64,000 nt of DNA from Vibrio sp. RE88 (GCF_013113835.1 NZ_VTYQ01000011.1:1-64000), one strand, 5' to 3'. Shown: positions 9,045 to 17,924, counted from the first letter of the stretch. The notes: a model not told the origin generated them from the letters alone. Made by a program: numbers and translations.

Positions 9045-9713
9045 TTACTTGGCGCCAATCACTTTAAAGTCAGGATTAACGGCAGTGAGCTTCTTAACCA
9101 AGTAATTCAGCAGTACACCGTACATAGGCACAAACAGGCCTAAGCTGATCACCAGTTTGAATCCATAATCCACCAGCGCGATTTCCGTCCAGTGCTCAGC
9201 CATAAATGGATCTGGGCTTTGGTAAAACGCAATGGCAAAGAAAGCGATGGTATCCAACGCGTTACCAAACAGAGTGGAACACGTTGGGGCAATCCACCAC
9301 TGCTTCATCTGACGCAGGCGATTAAACACATGCACGTCTAAGATTTGCCCTAGCAAGTACGCCATAAAGCTCGCAATCGCGATACGCGCAACAAACAGAT
9401 TAAACTCACCTAAATGGGCGAAGCCCTGAAATTGTCCTTCAAAGAACAACACGGATAAGCCATAGGATACTGCCAACGCCGGTAGCATCACCAAGAAAAT
9501 GATCTTACGCGCAAGCTGGGCACCAAAAATTCGTACTGTCAGGTCAGTCGCCAAAAAGATAAACGGGAAAGTGAAGGCGCCCCACGTGGTGTGAAAGCCA
9601 AAGATGGTAAAGGGAAGCTGAACCAGATAATTACTCGATGCAATAATGATCAGGTGAAACAGAACTAACAAGAAAAGGGCTTTGCGCTGCTGCGCAGGGG
9701 TAAAGTTACTCAT
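9045..9713 (-). CDS. Queuosine precursor transporter, YhhQ/VUT family
   Basis: Inner-membrane protein of 222 residues with about six hydrophobic helices. It belongs to the YhhQ (COG1738) family that imports queuosine precursors such as preQ0/preQ1. The start chosen gives MSNFTPAQQRKALF and has an AAAAAGG ribosome site 6 nt upstream; the frame is open 19 codons further up, but those lie in the riboswitch. The conserved segment GNALDTIAFFAIAF is visible. The leader carries a preQ1-I-type riboswitch overlapping the ribosome site, which independently supports the substrate. Confidence 0.88.
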   Translation of the reverse strand: MSNFTPAQQRKALFLLVLFHLIIIASSNYLVQLPFTIFGFHTTWGAFTFPFIFLATDLTVRIFGAQLARKIIFLVMLPALAVSYGLSVLFFEGQFQGFAHLGEFNLFVARIAIASFMAYLLGQILDVHVFNRLRQMKQWWIAPTCSTLFGNALDTIAFFAIAFYQSPDPFMAEHWTEIALVDYGFKLVISLGLFVPMYGVLLNYLVKKLTAVNPDFKVIGAK

Positions 9714-9719
9714 GCGATA

Positions 9720-9756
9720 CCTTTTTAGTTTGGTTTGGGGGTGAGGGAACCCAAAG
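9720..9756 (-). promoter_or_regulatory. preQ1-I-type riboswitch overlapping the Shine-Dalgarno sequence
   Basis: Read on the minus strand: stem P1 is TTTGGG (9750-9755) with CCCAAA (9733-9738 region). The loop TTCCCTCA ends in the C-rich stretch that supplies the ligand-reading cytosine, and an A-rich tail AAACTAAAAAGG follows. Loop bases CCT can pair with AGG of the tail to close an H-type pseudoknot; that AGG is also the ribosome site of the start codon at 9713. This matches the compact preQ1-I layout in translational switches. Binding should therefore lower translation of the transporter (inference). Confidence 0.75.
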
Positions 9757-9962
9757 CGAATCTCTTCCAAGCCACGGAAGGACTCTTACCAATAATGTTA
9801 AATGAATTTAGATTCGATACTCAGCACAGTCAAAGTTTCAGTAACAGAGGCTCAAGCCGTCTATACAAATGAAACGTCAAATACGATAAATACCGCGGCG
9901 GGCGATTATACATTAACCAATATGAGTCGCAACACCTAGGCTTTATGCAATCGTTGACTTAA

Positions 9963-10283
9963 TTAAAAACCGCGTTGGAACAAGCCCGCAAGGTAGTCGA
10001 GATCTTCTTTGCTGTCTTCAATGACCAAGGCTTCTAGCCAAATACTTTCGCTGTAATGTTCAGACTTAAGAAACAGCTGACAGCCTTCAAAATCAATCAA
10101 CCACGAATGAATGTCGGCGTCCCATTGCTTTTCAATCACAGACGCAGAGAGGAGTTTTATCAGCTTATCGGCCAATTGAGGAAAGCTATCAAAATCAAAA
10201 CGCGGAGCTCGAATGATGATACGCCCTTGTTGCGCTTGATACTCAAGCAAACCAAATTCCGTTTGTTGCACTGAATCAACCAT
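9963..10283 (-). CDS. Small protein of DUF3630 type, downstream of recQ
   Basis: A 106-residue cytoplasmic protein with no known function that I can name. I assign it tentatively to DUF3630 from its size and its place after recQ in vibrios. It is acidic, with a pair of Trp-containing segments (KQWDADIHSWLIDFEGCQL) and no membrane helix. Its ATG overlaps the end of recQ by 8 nt, so it is translationally coupled to the helicase gene. Confidence 0.65.
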   Translation of the reverse strand: MVDSVQQTEFGLLEYQAQQGRIIIRAPRFDFDSFPQLADKLIKLLSASVIEKQWDADIHSWLIDFEGCQLFLKSEHYSESIWLEALVIEDSKEDLDYLAGLFQRGF

Positions 10284-12111
10284 GATGAGTAATGTGCTCC
10301 TGAATTAAATCTAAGAATGGATCCGCGTATTTTTCTAGCTTACGTTGCCCTACTCCATTGACCGCTAGCATTTCACCATAAGAGGTTGGCAAAATTTCCG
10401 CCATATCAATCAAGGTGGCATCGCTGAACACCACGTACGGCGGTAAGCCATCTTCATCGGCAATCGCTTTGCGTAACTTACGCAGCTTAGCAAACAGCTT
10501 TTTATCGTAGTTTTTACTGGTGAGCTTATCGGACTTAGCGGCTCTCGCAGCAGTATCCAGACGAGGCACGGCTAATTCAAGAGTCGTATCTCCCCGCAAT
10601 AGTGGGCGCGCTTCCTCAGTAAGCTGTAAGGTCGAGTTGCGAGTAATGTTCTGGAACAGCATCCCTTTATGGATCAACTGACGGAAAATACTCACCCAGT
10701 AGTCGTGGCTGTTTTCACGCCCAATACCGTATGTGGTGAGCTTGTCGTGGCCATTTTCACGGATGCGGATATTCTGCATTCCGCGCAGGACTTCAACCAC
10801 ATACCCCATACCAAAGCTCTGATTAACCCGGTAGACACAAGACAACGCTTTGCGTGCCTGCTCAGTAGCATCAAAGTGCTTGGGCGGATCCAAACAGATG
10901 TCGCAGTTGCCACAAGGCTGCTCACGGTACTCACCAAAATAATTCAATAACACCTGACGGCGGCACGTCTGCGCTTCAGCAAAAGCACTCATCGCATTGA
11001 GCTTATGTGCTTCAACCTGCTTTTGTGGCCCATCGTCTTTTTCGTCCAACATCCGCCTTAGCCAGCTGATGTCCGCTGGGTCATACAGCATCATCGCTTC
11101 CGCAGGCAAGCCGTCCCGACCTGCGCGACCAGTTTCCTGATAGTAGGATTCAATGTTGCGTGGAATATCAAAGTGAACCACAAAGCGTACGTTAGGTTTG
11201 TTGATCCCCATACCAAACGCCACAGTGGCGACCACAATTTGGATATCATCACGCTGAAACGCTTCTTGCACATAAGCGCGCTCGTCTGCATCTAAGCCTG
11301 CATGGTAACTGGCGGCACGAATATGGTTGTTGCACAGTTTTTCCGTCACCATTTCAACTTTCTTACGGCTACCACAATAGATGATGCCGCAGTTGCCTTT
11401 CTGCGTGTCGAGAAAACGGATCACCTGAGAAATTGGTTTGTGTTTCTCAACTAAGGTGTAACGGATGTTCGGGCGATCGAAACTGCTCAGATGAATATGC
11501 GGCTCGTTCAATTGCAGACGATGCATGATGTCATTGCGCGTCGCATCATCGGCCGTCGCCGTCAGCGCCATAAAAGGCACATGAGGAAAGTGCTGTTTGA
11601 TCTGGCCGAGCGACGCGTATTCAGGTCTGAAATCATGTCCCCACTGAGAAATACAGTGTGCTTCGTCAACGGCGATCATGGACAGCGACAAGCTTTCAAG
11701 ACGCTCGATAAAATCACGCATCAGCACGCGCTCAGGTGACACATACACTAGCTTCAACTGGCCTGACTGCATCCGGTTATAGACCGAAATCAACTCATCA
11801 CGGGGCATGGAAGAGTTGACACACTCTGCCGCAACACCATTGGCTTTAAGCTGATCGACCTGATCTTTCATCAGTGATATCAGAGGAGAAATCACCAGTG
11901 TTAAGCCGTCACGGACTAAGGCCGGAACCTGGTAACAAAGCGATTTACCGCCACCAGTCGGCATGATGACCAAACTATCCTGACCGTTTACGGCTGCTTC
12001 AATGACTTCTTGCTGACCATCTCGGAACGACTGATAACCAAACACATCCTCCAGTACGCTTTGTGGAGTCGGTGAAGGATCAGATTGTTCGGCAAGCAGT
12101 GTCGCGGTCAT
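10276..12111 (-). CDS. recQ: ATP-dependent DNA helicase RecQ
   Basis: 3'-5' helicase of recombination and fork repair. With the start MTATLLAEQS it has 611 residues, the family length; the open frame continues 26 codons upstream without similarity. Helicase core: MPTGGGKSLCYQVPAL near 56-71, DEAHCISQWGHDFRPEY near 155-171. The zinc-binding region has Cys at CRRQVLLNYFGE and CGNCDIC near 380-407. The RQC winged helix follows, and the HRDC domain occupies the last about 80 residues. The stop overlaps the next small gene by 8 nt. Confidence 0.96.
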   Translation of the reverse strand: MTATLLAEQSDPSPTPQSVLEDVFGYQSFRDGQQEVIEAAVNGQDSLVIMPTGGGKSLCYQVPALVRDGLTLVISPLISLMKDQVDQLKANGVAAECVNSSMPRDELISVYNRMQSGQLKLVYVSPERVLMRDFIERLESLSLSMIAVDEAHCISQWGHDFRPEYASLGQIKQHFPHVPFMALTATADDATRNDIMHRLQLNEPHIHLSSFDRPNIRYTLVEKHKPISQVIRFLDTQKGNCGIIYCGSRKKVEMVTEKLCNNHIRAASYHAGLDADERAYVQEAFQRDDIQIVVATVAFGMGINKPNVRFVVHFDIPRNIESYYQETGRAGRDGLPAEAMMLYDPADISWLRRMLDEKDDGPQKQVEAHKLNAMSAFAEAQTCRRQVLLNYFGEYREQPCGNCDICLDPPKHFDATEQARKALSCVYRVNQSFGMGYVVEVLRGMQNIRIRENGHDKLTTYGIGRENSHDYWVSIFRQLIHKGMLFQNITRNSTLQLTEEARPLLRGDTTLELAVPRLDTAARAAKSDKLTSKNYDKKLFAKLRKLRKAIADEDGLPPYVVFSDATLIDMAEILPTSYGEMLAVNGVGQRKLEKYADPFLDLIQEHITHHG

Positions 12112-12265
12112 TGATATCTCGATTGAGCAAAGAGTGGGGAAATGCAAAGGGCACATTGTAGTAGTGATCGGATGTGAATAAAACCGCAAATTGCTAGGTG
12201 ATTAACTGACTCATTCGTATACTGGATGCTTCCTTTTGCAAAAATCATCCTTTGAGTAAACGTCA

Positions 12266-13180
12266 ATGACACCAGAAGAACAGCAAAGAGCACGGCAAGG
12301 CGTCCTTCTCGCCATAGGTGCCTACACTATGTGGGGCATTGCACCGATCTATTTTAAAGCCATCAGTGAGGTTTCACCGTTTGAAATCCTCAGCCATCGA
12401 GTGGTGTGGTCTTTTGTTCTGTTAGCGGTATTGCTACATGTAGGTCGTCGCTGGCGTGGTGTACGAGATGTGATTCGCTCCAAAACCAAAATGCTGTTTC
12501 TGGTTTCTACCTCACTACTCGTGGGAGTGAACTGGCTGATTTTTATCTGGGCGGTAAATGCCAATCACATGCTGGACGCCAGTCTCGGTTACTACATCAA
12601 CCCTCTGATTAATGTGCTGCTCGGCATGTTGTTCTTAGGCGAGCGGCTACGTAAATTGCAGTGGTTTGCTGTGGCACTTGCGGCTTGCGGTGTAATAGTG
12701 CAACTGATCGCTTTTGGCTCTGTGCCAACCGTCGCCATTGCGCTTGCACTGACATTTGGTTTTTACGGACTATTACGTAAGAAAGTCAGCTTAGATGCTC
12801 AAACGGGCCTATTCATTGAAACACTGGTAATGCTGCCTGCCGCAGCGGTGTATTTATTGTGGATTGCCGATTCTCCGACTTCCGACTTTGCAGCGAACCC
12901 GATGAACCTCAACCTGCTGCTGATCTCCGCAGGTGTTATCACCACTTTGCCGCTGTTGTGTTTCACTGGCGCTGCCACACGTCTTAAGCTCTCAACCTTA
13001 GGCTTTTTCCAGTACATTGGCCCAAGCCTGATGTTCTTGCTGGCGGTACTGGTGTACGGCGAGGCCTTTACTACAGACAAGGCCATCACCTTTGCCTTTA
13101 TCTGGGGCGCGCTAGTGGTCTTTAGCTTCGACGGTCTTAAAACCAGCAAGCAATCACGTAAAGCTGCAACGGCAAAGTGA
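12266..13180 (+). CDS. rarD: EamA-family transporter RarD
   Basis: Inner-membrane protein of 304 residues with about ten hydrophobic helices in two EamA repeats. The RarD signature appears early (AIGAYTMWGIAPIYFKAI, followed by EILSHRVVWSF). The family substrate is not firmly known; chloramphenicol-related phenotypes gave the name. It is divergent from recQ and followed by a strong terminator that runs into the next start codon. Confidence 0.88.
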   Translation: MTPEEQQRARQGVLLAIGAYTMWGIAPIYFKAISEVSPFEILSHRVVWSFVLLAVLLHVGRRWRGVRDVIRSKTKMLFLVSTSLLVGVNWLIFIWAVNANHMLDASLGYYINPLINVLLGMLFLGERLRKLQWFAVALAACGVIVQLIAFGSVPTVAIALALTFGFYGLLRKKVSLDAQTGLFIETLVMLPAAAVYLLWIADSPTSDFAANPMNLNLLLISAGVITTLPLLCFTGAATRLKLSTLGFFQYIGPSLMFLLAVLVYGEAFTTDKAITFAFIWGALVVFSFDGLKTSKQSRKAATAK

Positions 13181-13215
13181 TCGTTTTTTACAAGACAATG
13201 TGACACAGTCGATAT

Positions 13216-13250
13216 AAGCTTGGTGAAAATTTCACCAAGCTTTTTGTTTT
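13216..13250 (+). terminator. Terminator of rarD, abutting the next start codon
   Basis: A perfect 11-bp stem (AAGCTTGGTGA / TCACCAAGCTT) with a short A/T loop, followed by TTTGTTTT. The AraC-type gene begins at the very next base, 13251. Confidence 0.85.
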
Positions 13251-14051
13251 ATGGACCAGGTCAACTATCACACGACACAGAATAAAGAGATTAGCCTGAT
13301 TGAAGCCAACTATCAGAAGTTTGCCTTTCAGCGCCACTATCATCTTGATTTTCATATCGGGTTGATCACACACGGCCAGCAAAAGTTTCATTATCAAGGC
13401 CAGAGCCACAATGTTGGCGCTGGGCAAATCGTCATCATGCCACCGGATGAGCTGCATGACGGGCGCTCTATGCTCGACAGCGGCTATCAAGTGCGTGTGT
13501 TCTCCGTCGAGCCAGAATGGTTCAGTGAATTAGCAGAGTTGAAGCAAAGCAAGGCTCAGATCCAATTCAATCAGTTGATTGTCTCAGATTCGCGCATCTT
13601 CAATCCTCTCGCTCAGCTACACAGTGCGTTAGCCGATAACCAACTCAGTCAGCTGGCGAAAGACTGCCTGCCTTACGAAGGCTTTGAACAGCTTTTCACT
13701 CATTATGGTGCTTTGGAGCAAAAGCCTATCGTCCCGCTAGGTAATCAGTCAGTCTCAACGTTGAAAGACTATCTGATGGAGAATCTGGCGCAGCCGGTCA
13801 GACTTGAACAACTCTCCCAGCTTTGTGACCTCAGCCCAACGCAATTCCAACGCCACTTCAAAGCCAAAGTTGGTCTGACACCTTACGCCTGGCTGAGCCG
13901 CCTTCGCTTAGAGCAAGGGTTTAAACTGCTCAAAAGCGGTGTCTGCGGTACCGAAGTGGCGCACCAGATTGGTTTCTACGACCAAGCCCATTTCAGCAAA
14001 GCGTTTAAAGCCACTTATGGTGTCCCCCCTTCTAAGGTTCAGTGCCAATAA
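13251..14051 (+). CDS. AraC-family transcriptional regulator
   Basis: 266 residues. The N-terminal half (about 20-110) looks like a cupin/AraC-binding domain (HYHLDFHIGLITHGQQKFHY, then GQIVIMPPDELHDG). The C-terminal 100 residues contain two helix-turn-helix units (LEQLSQLCDLSPTQFQRHFK and EVAHQIGFYDQAHFSKAFK). The start is forced because no other Met precedes the cupin domain, yet the ATG follows the T-tract of the rarD terminator with no ribosome site. The LysE-type exporter follows after 63 nt and is a likely target, as AraC–LysE pairs are common (inference). Confidence 0.85.
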   Translation: MDQVNYHTTQNKEISLIEANYQKFAFQRHYHLDFHIGLITHGQQKFHYQGQSHNVGAGQIVIMPPDELHDGRSMLDSGYQVRVFSVEPEWFSELAELKQSKAQIQFNQLIVSDSRIFNPLAQLHSALADNQLSQLAKDCLPYEGFEQLFTHYGALEQKPIVPLGNQSVSTLKDYLMENLAQPVRLEQLSQLCDLSPTQFQRHFKAKVGLTPYAWLSRLRLEQGFKLLKSGVCGTEVAHQIGFYDQAHFSKAFKATYGVPPSKVQCQ

Positions 14052-14114
14052 TTTACAATCATTGTGCTTTCGAACAGTGCACAATCCGGTCATCAATTAT
14101 CAAAGAGCCTTACC

Positions 14115-14783
14115 ATGAACGAACTGACCATTCTTGCCACATTAGCCACTGTCCACTTTATCGCTTTGATGAGCCCTGGGCCGGATTTCGCGCTGGTGGT
14201 ACAAAACGCAACACGTTATGGCCGCCAGACGGGTTTATACATTGCGCTTGGCTTGTCGTTTGGCATTCTGCTTCACTCTGTACTGAGCCTAACGGGCGTC
14301 AGCTACCTTGTTCACCAGCAGCCGACTTTATTTGCGGTGCTTCAGCTTGCTGGTGGTAGTTACTTGTTCTATCTGGGTTACGGCGCACTCAAGGCCAGTT
14401 GGTCAACACTACGTAATAACAAGCAAAACGACGAGCCGCCCGCTCAAACCAGCTTATTACTGAGCAACAAGCGTCAGGCATTCTCGCGCGGCTTTGCCAC
14501 CAACATCCTCAACCCAAAGGCGTTGGTATTCTTTGTCAGTCTGATGTCGAGCTTAGTGCCAGCCAGCATGTCACTAACCGGTAAAGGAATGGCATTGGTC
14601 ATTCTTTGGGGACTGTCTTTGCTATGGTTCTCATTTCTTGCGTGGGCCTTATCGACTCAACGTATGCAGCGAAAAATTCATTCTCTAGCCGTATATATCG
14701 ATAGCCTTTGTGGTGTCCTATTCACCCTTATCGGCCTAAGCATTTTGTGGAAATCCCTGTCTGCCCTGCTCTCAAGTGTCTAA
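14115..14783 (+). CDS. LysE/RhtB-family amino-acid exporter
   Basis: A 222-residue inner-membrane protein with about six hydrophobic helices. The family motif near the N-terminus is seen as MSPGPDFALVVQNATRYGR (about residues 17-35), and FATNILNPKALVFF lies near 125. Members export amino acids such as threonine, homoserine or lysine; the substrate here cannot be read from the sequence. The ATG at 14115 is favoured over the earlier frame start because it gives MNELTILATLATVHFIAL, which aligns with the family. It follows the AraC-type regulator. Confidence 0.88.
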   Translation: MNELTILATLATVHFIALMSPGPDFALVVQNATRYGRQTGLYIALGLSFGILLHSVLSLTGVSYLVHQQPTLFAVLQLAGGSYLFYLGYGALKASWSTLRNNKQNDEPPAQTSLLLSNKRQAFSRGFATNILNPKALVFFVSLMSSLVPASMSLTGKGMALVILWGLSLLWFSFLAWALSTQRMQRKIHSLAVYIDSLCGVLFTLIGLSILWKSLSALLSSV

Positions 14784-14878
14784 AATTTGATTCGAGATTA
14801 CATTTTCATAACAAATCCTTAGACTCAAAGTTACTCCACTGTCACTCTTGTCGCTGCATAAATAACAAGGAGAACAAG

Positions 14879-16627
14879 ATGCAGTGGAAACGTACTTTCC
14901 TAACGACGTGCCTATTATTAACGTCCGTTGGTGCTGCCGCGAATCAGGCTGCCGATTCAGTTGCCCCAGAACACAGTAGTGGCTTAGAACAAAAGCAACT
15001 GGTTAAGGCCAAAGACTGGATGGTCACCGCCGCCAACCCGCTCGCGACACAAGCGGGCGCTGATATCCTCAAGCAAGGCGGTAACGCTATCGATGCTATG
15101 GTCACCACTCAGCTCATGCTGGGTCTGGTTGAACCGCAATCCTCGGGGATTGGTGGCGGCGCCTTCTTGGTTTACTGGGATGCCAAAAAGCAGCAGTTAA
15201 CCACTTATGACGGCCGTGAAACTGCGCCTCTAGCTGCAACCCCTCGCCTTTTCCAAGATGAGAAGGGCGAACCGATGCAGTTTTACGATGCCGTCGTGGG
15301 TGGCCGTTCTGTCGGTACGCCAGGTACCGTAAAACTGATGTGGGATACTCACCAGAAATACGGCAAGCTTGAATGGAAAAAGCTGATTGAGCCTGTGGTC
15401 GAAGTCGCTAAGAACGGTTTTACCATTAGCCCTCGTCTAGCAACCTTAATTGAAAAAGATGCAGAGCGCCTGTCGCGTTTCCCTGCCACAAAAGCCTATT
15501 TCTTTAATAGTGATGGCTCTGCCAAGCAGCAAGGCACATTACTAAAGAATCCTGAATACGCGGCGACTCTCGAAGCCATCGCCAAAGGTGGTGCAGATGC
15601 GTTTTATCTAGGCAAGATTGCAAGCGATATTGTCAACACCGTTCAGTCAGCCGCTGGCAACCCGGGCGTACTAGCGCAAGCCGATTTCGATGCTTACCAA
15701 ATCAAACAGCGCCAACCTGTCTGCTCCGCTTATCAGAGCTACGACATCTGCGGAATAGGTCCACCAAGTTCTGGCGCCCTAACCGTGGGTCAGATTCTGG
15801 CGATGACAGAGCAATTTGATCTCAAAAACTGGGGCCCTGATAACGCCAAATCCTGGCAAGTTATCGCCGATGCTTCACGCTTAGCCTTTGCGGATCGCGG
15901 CATGTACATGGCCGATGAAGATTTTGTCCCTATGCCAACTCAAGGTTTGATCAACTCAGACTACCTTAAGCAGCGCGCGAAACTGATCACGCCAGGGAAA
16001 GCACTCGAGTCAGCACCAGCGGGCACACCACCTTGGGACTACGCTCAGCGCCAAAGCCGTGATGAGTCCATCGAATTGCCATCCACCAGCCACTTCAATG
16101 TGGTTGATAAAGAGGGCAACGTAGTCTCGATCACCACCACAATTGAGAACGCGTTCGGCTCACGCTTGATGACCAATGGGTTCCTGCTCAATAACGAGCT
16201 GACCGACTTTTCGTTCCGTACCCACAAAGATGGCTATCCTATCGCCAACCGCTTAGAGCCGGGCAAACGCCCTCGCTCCTCAATGGCACCGACCATCATC
16301 ATGCAAGACGATAAACCTTATATGGCGATCGGTTCTCCGGGTGGCAGCCGTATCATCGGTTATGTTGCCCAAGCGATAATTGCTCACACGCAATGGGATA
16401 TGGATATTCAACAAGCCATCAACCAGCCACACTTGCTAAATCGCTTCGGTACATTAGATATTGAGCAAGGAACAGAGGCAGAAAAATTCAAATCAGAGTT
16501 AGAGAAAATGGGGTTCGAAGTGAATATTCGTGACTTGAATTCTGGCCTACACGCAATTCTATTCAAAAATAATGAATTAGAAGGCGCTGCAGACCCAAGA
16601 CGCGAAGGTGCCGCTATCGGCCAATAG
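14879..16627 (+). CDS. ggt: Gamma-glutamyltransferase
   Basis: Periplasmic enzyme that cleaves or transfers the gamma-glutamyl group of glutathione. It has 582 residues with a signal peptide (MQWKRTFLTTCLLLTSVGAA). The self-cleavage site and N-terminal nucleophile of the small subunit is Thr403, in the motif TSHFNVVD. The substrate-binding DGRETAP lies near 114 and the oxyanion-site GSPGGS near 480. The start has an AAGGAG ribosome site. Downstream is a long palindrome, described separately, that can terminate it and also holds the CsrB upstream activator. Confidence 0.95.
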   Translation: MQWKRTFLTTCLLLTSVGAAANQAADSVAPEHSSGLEQKQLVKAKDWMVTAANPLATQAGADILKQGGNAIDAMVTTQLMLGLVEPQSSGIGGGAFLVYWDAKKQQLTTYDGRETAPLAATPRLFQDEKGEPMQFYDAVVGGRSVGTPGTVKLMWDTHQKYGKLEWKKLIEPVVEVAKNGFTISPRLATLIEKDAERLSRFPATKAYFFNSDGSAKQQGTLLKNPEYAATLEAIAKGGADAFYLGKIASDIVNTVQSAAGNPGVLAQADFDAYQIKQRQPVCSAYQSYDICGIGPPSSGALTVGQILAMTEQFDLKNWGPDNAKSWQVIADASRLAFADRGMYMADEDFVPMPTQGLINSDYLKQRAKLITPGKALESAPAGTPPWDYAQRQSRDESIELPSTSHFNVVDKEGNVVSITTTIENAFGSRLMTNGFLLNNELTDFSFRTHKDGYPIANRLEPGKRPRSSMAPTIIMQDDKPYMAIGSPGGSRIIGYVAQAIIAHTQWDMDIQQAINQPHLLNRFGTLDIEQGTEAEKFKSELEKMGFEVNIRDLNSGLHAILFKNNELEGAADPRREGAAIGQ

Positions 16628-16636
16628 CGTCGATCT

Positions 16637-16692
16637 GCTCACCGGCTTGTGCGAGATCTCTTACAGGCTGGTGAGCAAAAATAGCTTTTTTA
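16637..16692 (+). terminator. Long palindrome, probable ggt terminator
   Basis: A 40-nt near-perfect inverted repeat (16637-16676, arms starting GCTCACC / GGTGAGC, about 17 pairs with three G-T pairs and one mismatch). It is followed by AAAAATAGCTTTTTT. The T-tract begins some 8 nt after the stem, so it is not a textbook terminator. The palindrome encloses the VarA/GacA-type site at its centre. Confidence 0.55.
16648..16665. promoter_or_regulatory. Putative VarA (GacA/UvrY) upstream activating site for CsrB
   Basis: The 18-bp element TGTGCGAGATCTCTTACA matches the GacA-box pattern TGTAAG-N6-CTTACA, with a perfect right half. It lies about 160-178 bp before the inferred CsrB start, the usual distance. 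The same core GATCTCTTACA occurs upstream of CsrC. Confidence 0.75.
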
Positions 16693-16790
16693 GTGAGAGT
16701 ATTACAACTTAGCGTACATATCCTATTGTAATAAAAGGATATGTTCTAATTTTGACCAAACTTTTATTCAATAAGTCAAATTCTGTGCTA

Positions 16791-16818
16791 TTGCTGAAAA
16801 CCGTCAAAAACGTAATAT
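16791..16818 (+). promoter_or_regulatory. CsrB promoter
   Basis: TTGCTG at 16791-16796, a 16-bp spacer, TAATAT at 16813-16818. Transcription should start at about 16826 (GTCGGAAGGATG). Confidence 0.65.
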
Positions 16819-16825
16819 TAAACCT

Positions 16826-17240
16826 GTCGGAAGGATGCTGACACGGAACAGGAATTACCACGGATTTGGTAATCTTCAGGAAGAAGATACGGTTGCTCAG
16901 GATGAACAATCGGCAAGGATAGCGAATAGGACATTGAACGGACTCAATAGTAACTAGGATGGTTGCTACTAGGGATGGGAAATGGACACCTCTGGACGAG
17001 GAAAGGACTTATCATCAGGATGATGAAAAGGACACCGCTCAAGGAACAAGCGAAGTGAGCTAACGAGGATTGTTAGCAGACCAGGATAGGGTCAAGGACA
17101 CCGCTAGGATGGCGATGAATGGACTAAGCTGAAGGACATCAGCATACTATCAAGGATTTGATGCATGGAGCACTTCTAGTAGCCGGATTGCTGCGAGTAA
17201 GACTATAACCCCGATGGGCGCAAGCCCTCGGGGTTTTTCT
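16826..17240 (+). ncRNA. csrB: CsrB small RNA, sponge of CsrA
   Basis: About 415 nt with no convincing reading frame but some 29 GGA triplets, most as AGGA in short hairpin loops. These are the binding sites of CsrA. It ends in a strong terminator (CCCCGA...TCGGGG plus T run, 17209-17240). Known: in V. cholerae, Csr RNAs are switched on by VarS/VarA and titrate CsrA, which affects quorum sensing and carbon metabolism. The 5' end is inferred from the promoter; the 3' end is clear. Confidence 0.93.
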
Positions 17241-17380
17241 TTATCTGCGTCTCTAAAAATTCATCAAGATTTACTCGCATCTAACTTTTGACATTTTTTT
17301 TGTTCCCCACCAACCACGTGCTAGGTTAACGTCGTGATGTAAGTTCAATCACGATAAACACTATCAATAAGGAAGAAAAA

Positions 17381-17878
17381 ATGAACAAGGTAACATTTCA
17401 GGGCAACCCAGTTCCGGTATCAGGCGAATTTCCAAAAAAAGGTACCCAGGCGGCAGACTTTGCTCTGACAGCCGGCGATTTGTCTGAGCTGACGCTATCG
17501 TCGCTGCAAGGCAAAAAAGTCATCCTGAATATTTTCCCAAGTATAGATACGCCAGTATGTGCTCAGAGTGTTCGTCACTTTAACGAGCAGGCAGCAGGAA
17601 AAGACAATACAGTGGTAGTTTGTATCTCAGCAGATTTGCCATTTGCCGCGGGCCGCTTCTGCGAGGTTGAAGGCATTGAAGGGGTTCAGCATGCCTCAAC
17701 GTTCCGTTCACCACAGTTCGCTCAAGACTACGGTGTCGCAATCTCAGAAGGTCCATTGGCAGGCCTGACAGCACGAGCGGTAGTTTGCCTAAATGAAGAA
17801 GGTTTGATCACTCATTCACAGCTTGTCAGCGAAATCACTGAAGAACCGGATTACCAGTCAGCACTTGCTGCTATCTAA
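17381..17878 (+). CDS. tpx: Thiol peroxidase Tpx
   Basis: Atypical 2-Cys peroxiredoxin that reduces peroxides, probably with thioredoxin. It has 165 residues. The peroxidatic Cys is in PSIDTPVCAQSVR (about residue 61). The resolving Cys is in FAAGRFCEVEG (about residue 95). It is a single-gene unit with a clear ribosome site (AAGGAAG) and a terminator shared with the opposite GAF gene. Confidence 0.96.
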   Translation: MNKVTFQGNPVPVSGEFPKKGTQAADFALTAGDLSELTLSSLQGKKVILNIFPSIDTPVCAQSVRHFNEQAAGKDNTVVVCISADLPFAAGRFCEVEGIEGVQHASTFRSPQFAQDYGVAISEGPLAGLTARAVVCLNEEGLITHSQLVSEITEEPDYQSALAAI

Positions 17879-17892
17879 GTCCCTCAAGATCC

Positions 17893-17920
17893 AAAAGAGC
17901 GGCTCATCGCCGCTCTTTTT
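17893..17920. terminator. Bidirectional terminator, tpx and GAF gene
   Basis: AAGAGCGGC / GCCGCTCTT stem with a short loop. A run on the left, T run on the right, between two convergent stop codons. Confidence 0.85.
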
Positions 17921-17924
17921 CATT

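Noticed and set aside
16709..16909. 66-codon minus-strand frame across the CsrB promoter
   Set aside because: Lies over the promoter and 5' part of CsrB, with no ribosome site and no similarity that I recognise.
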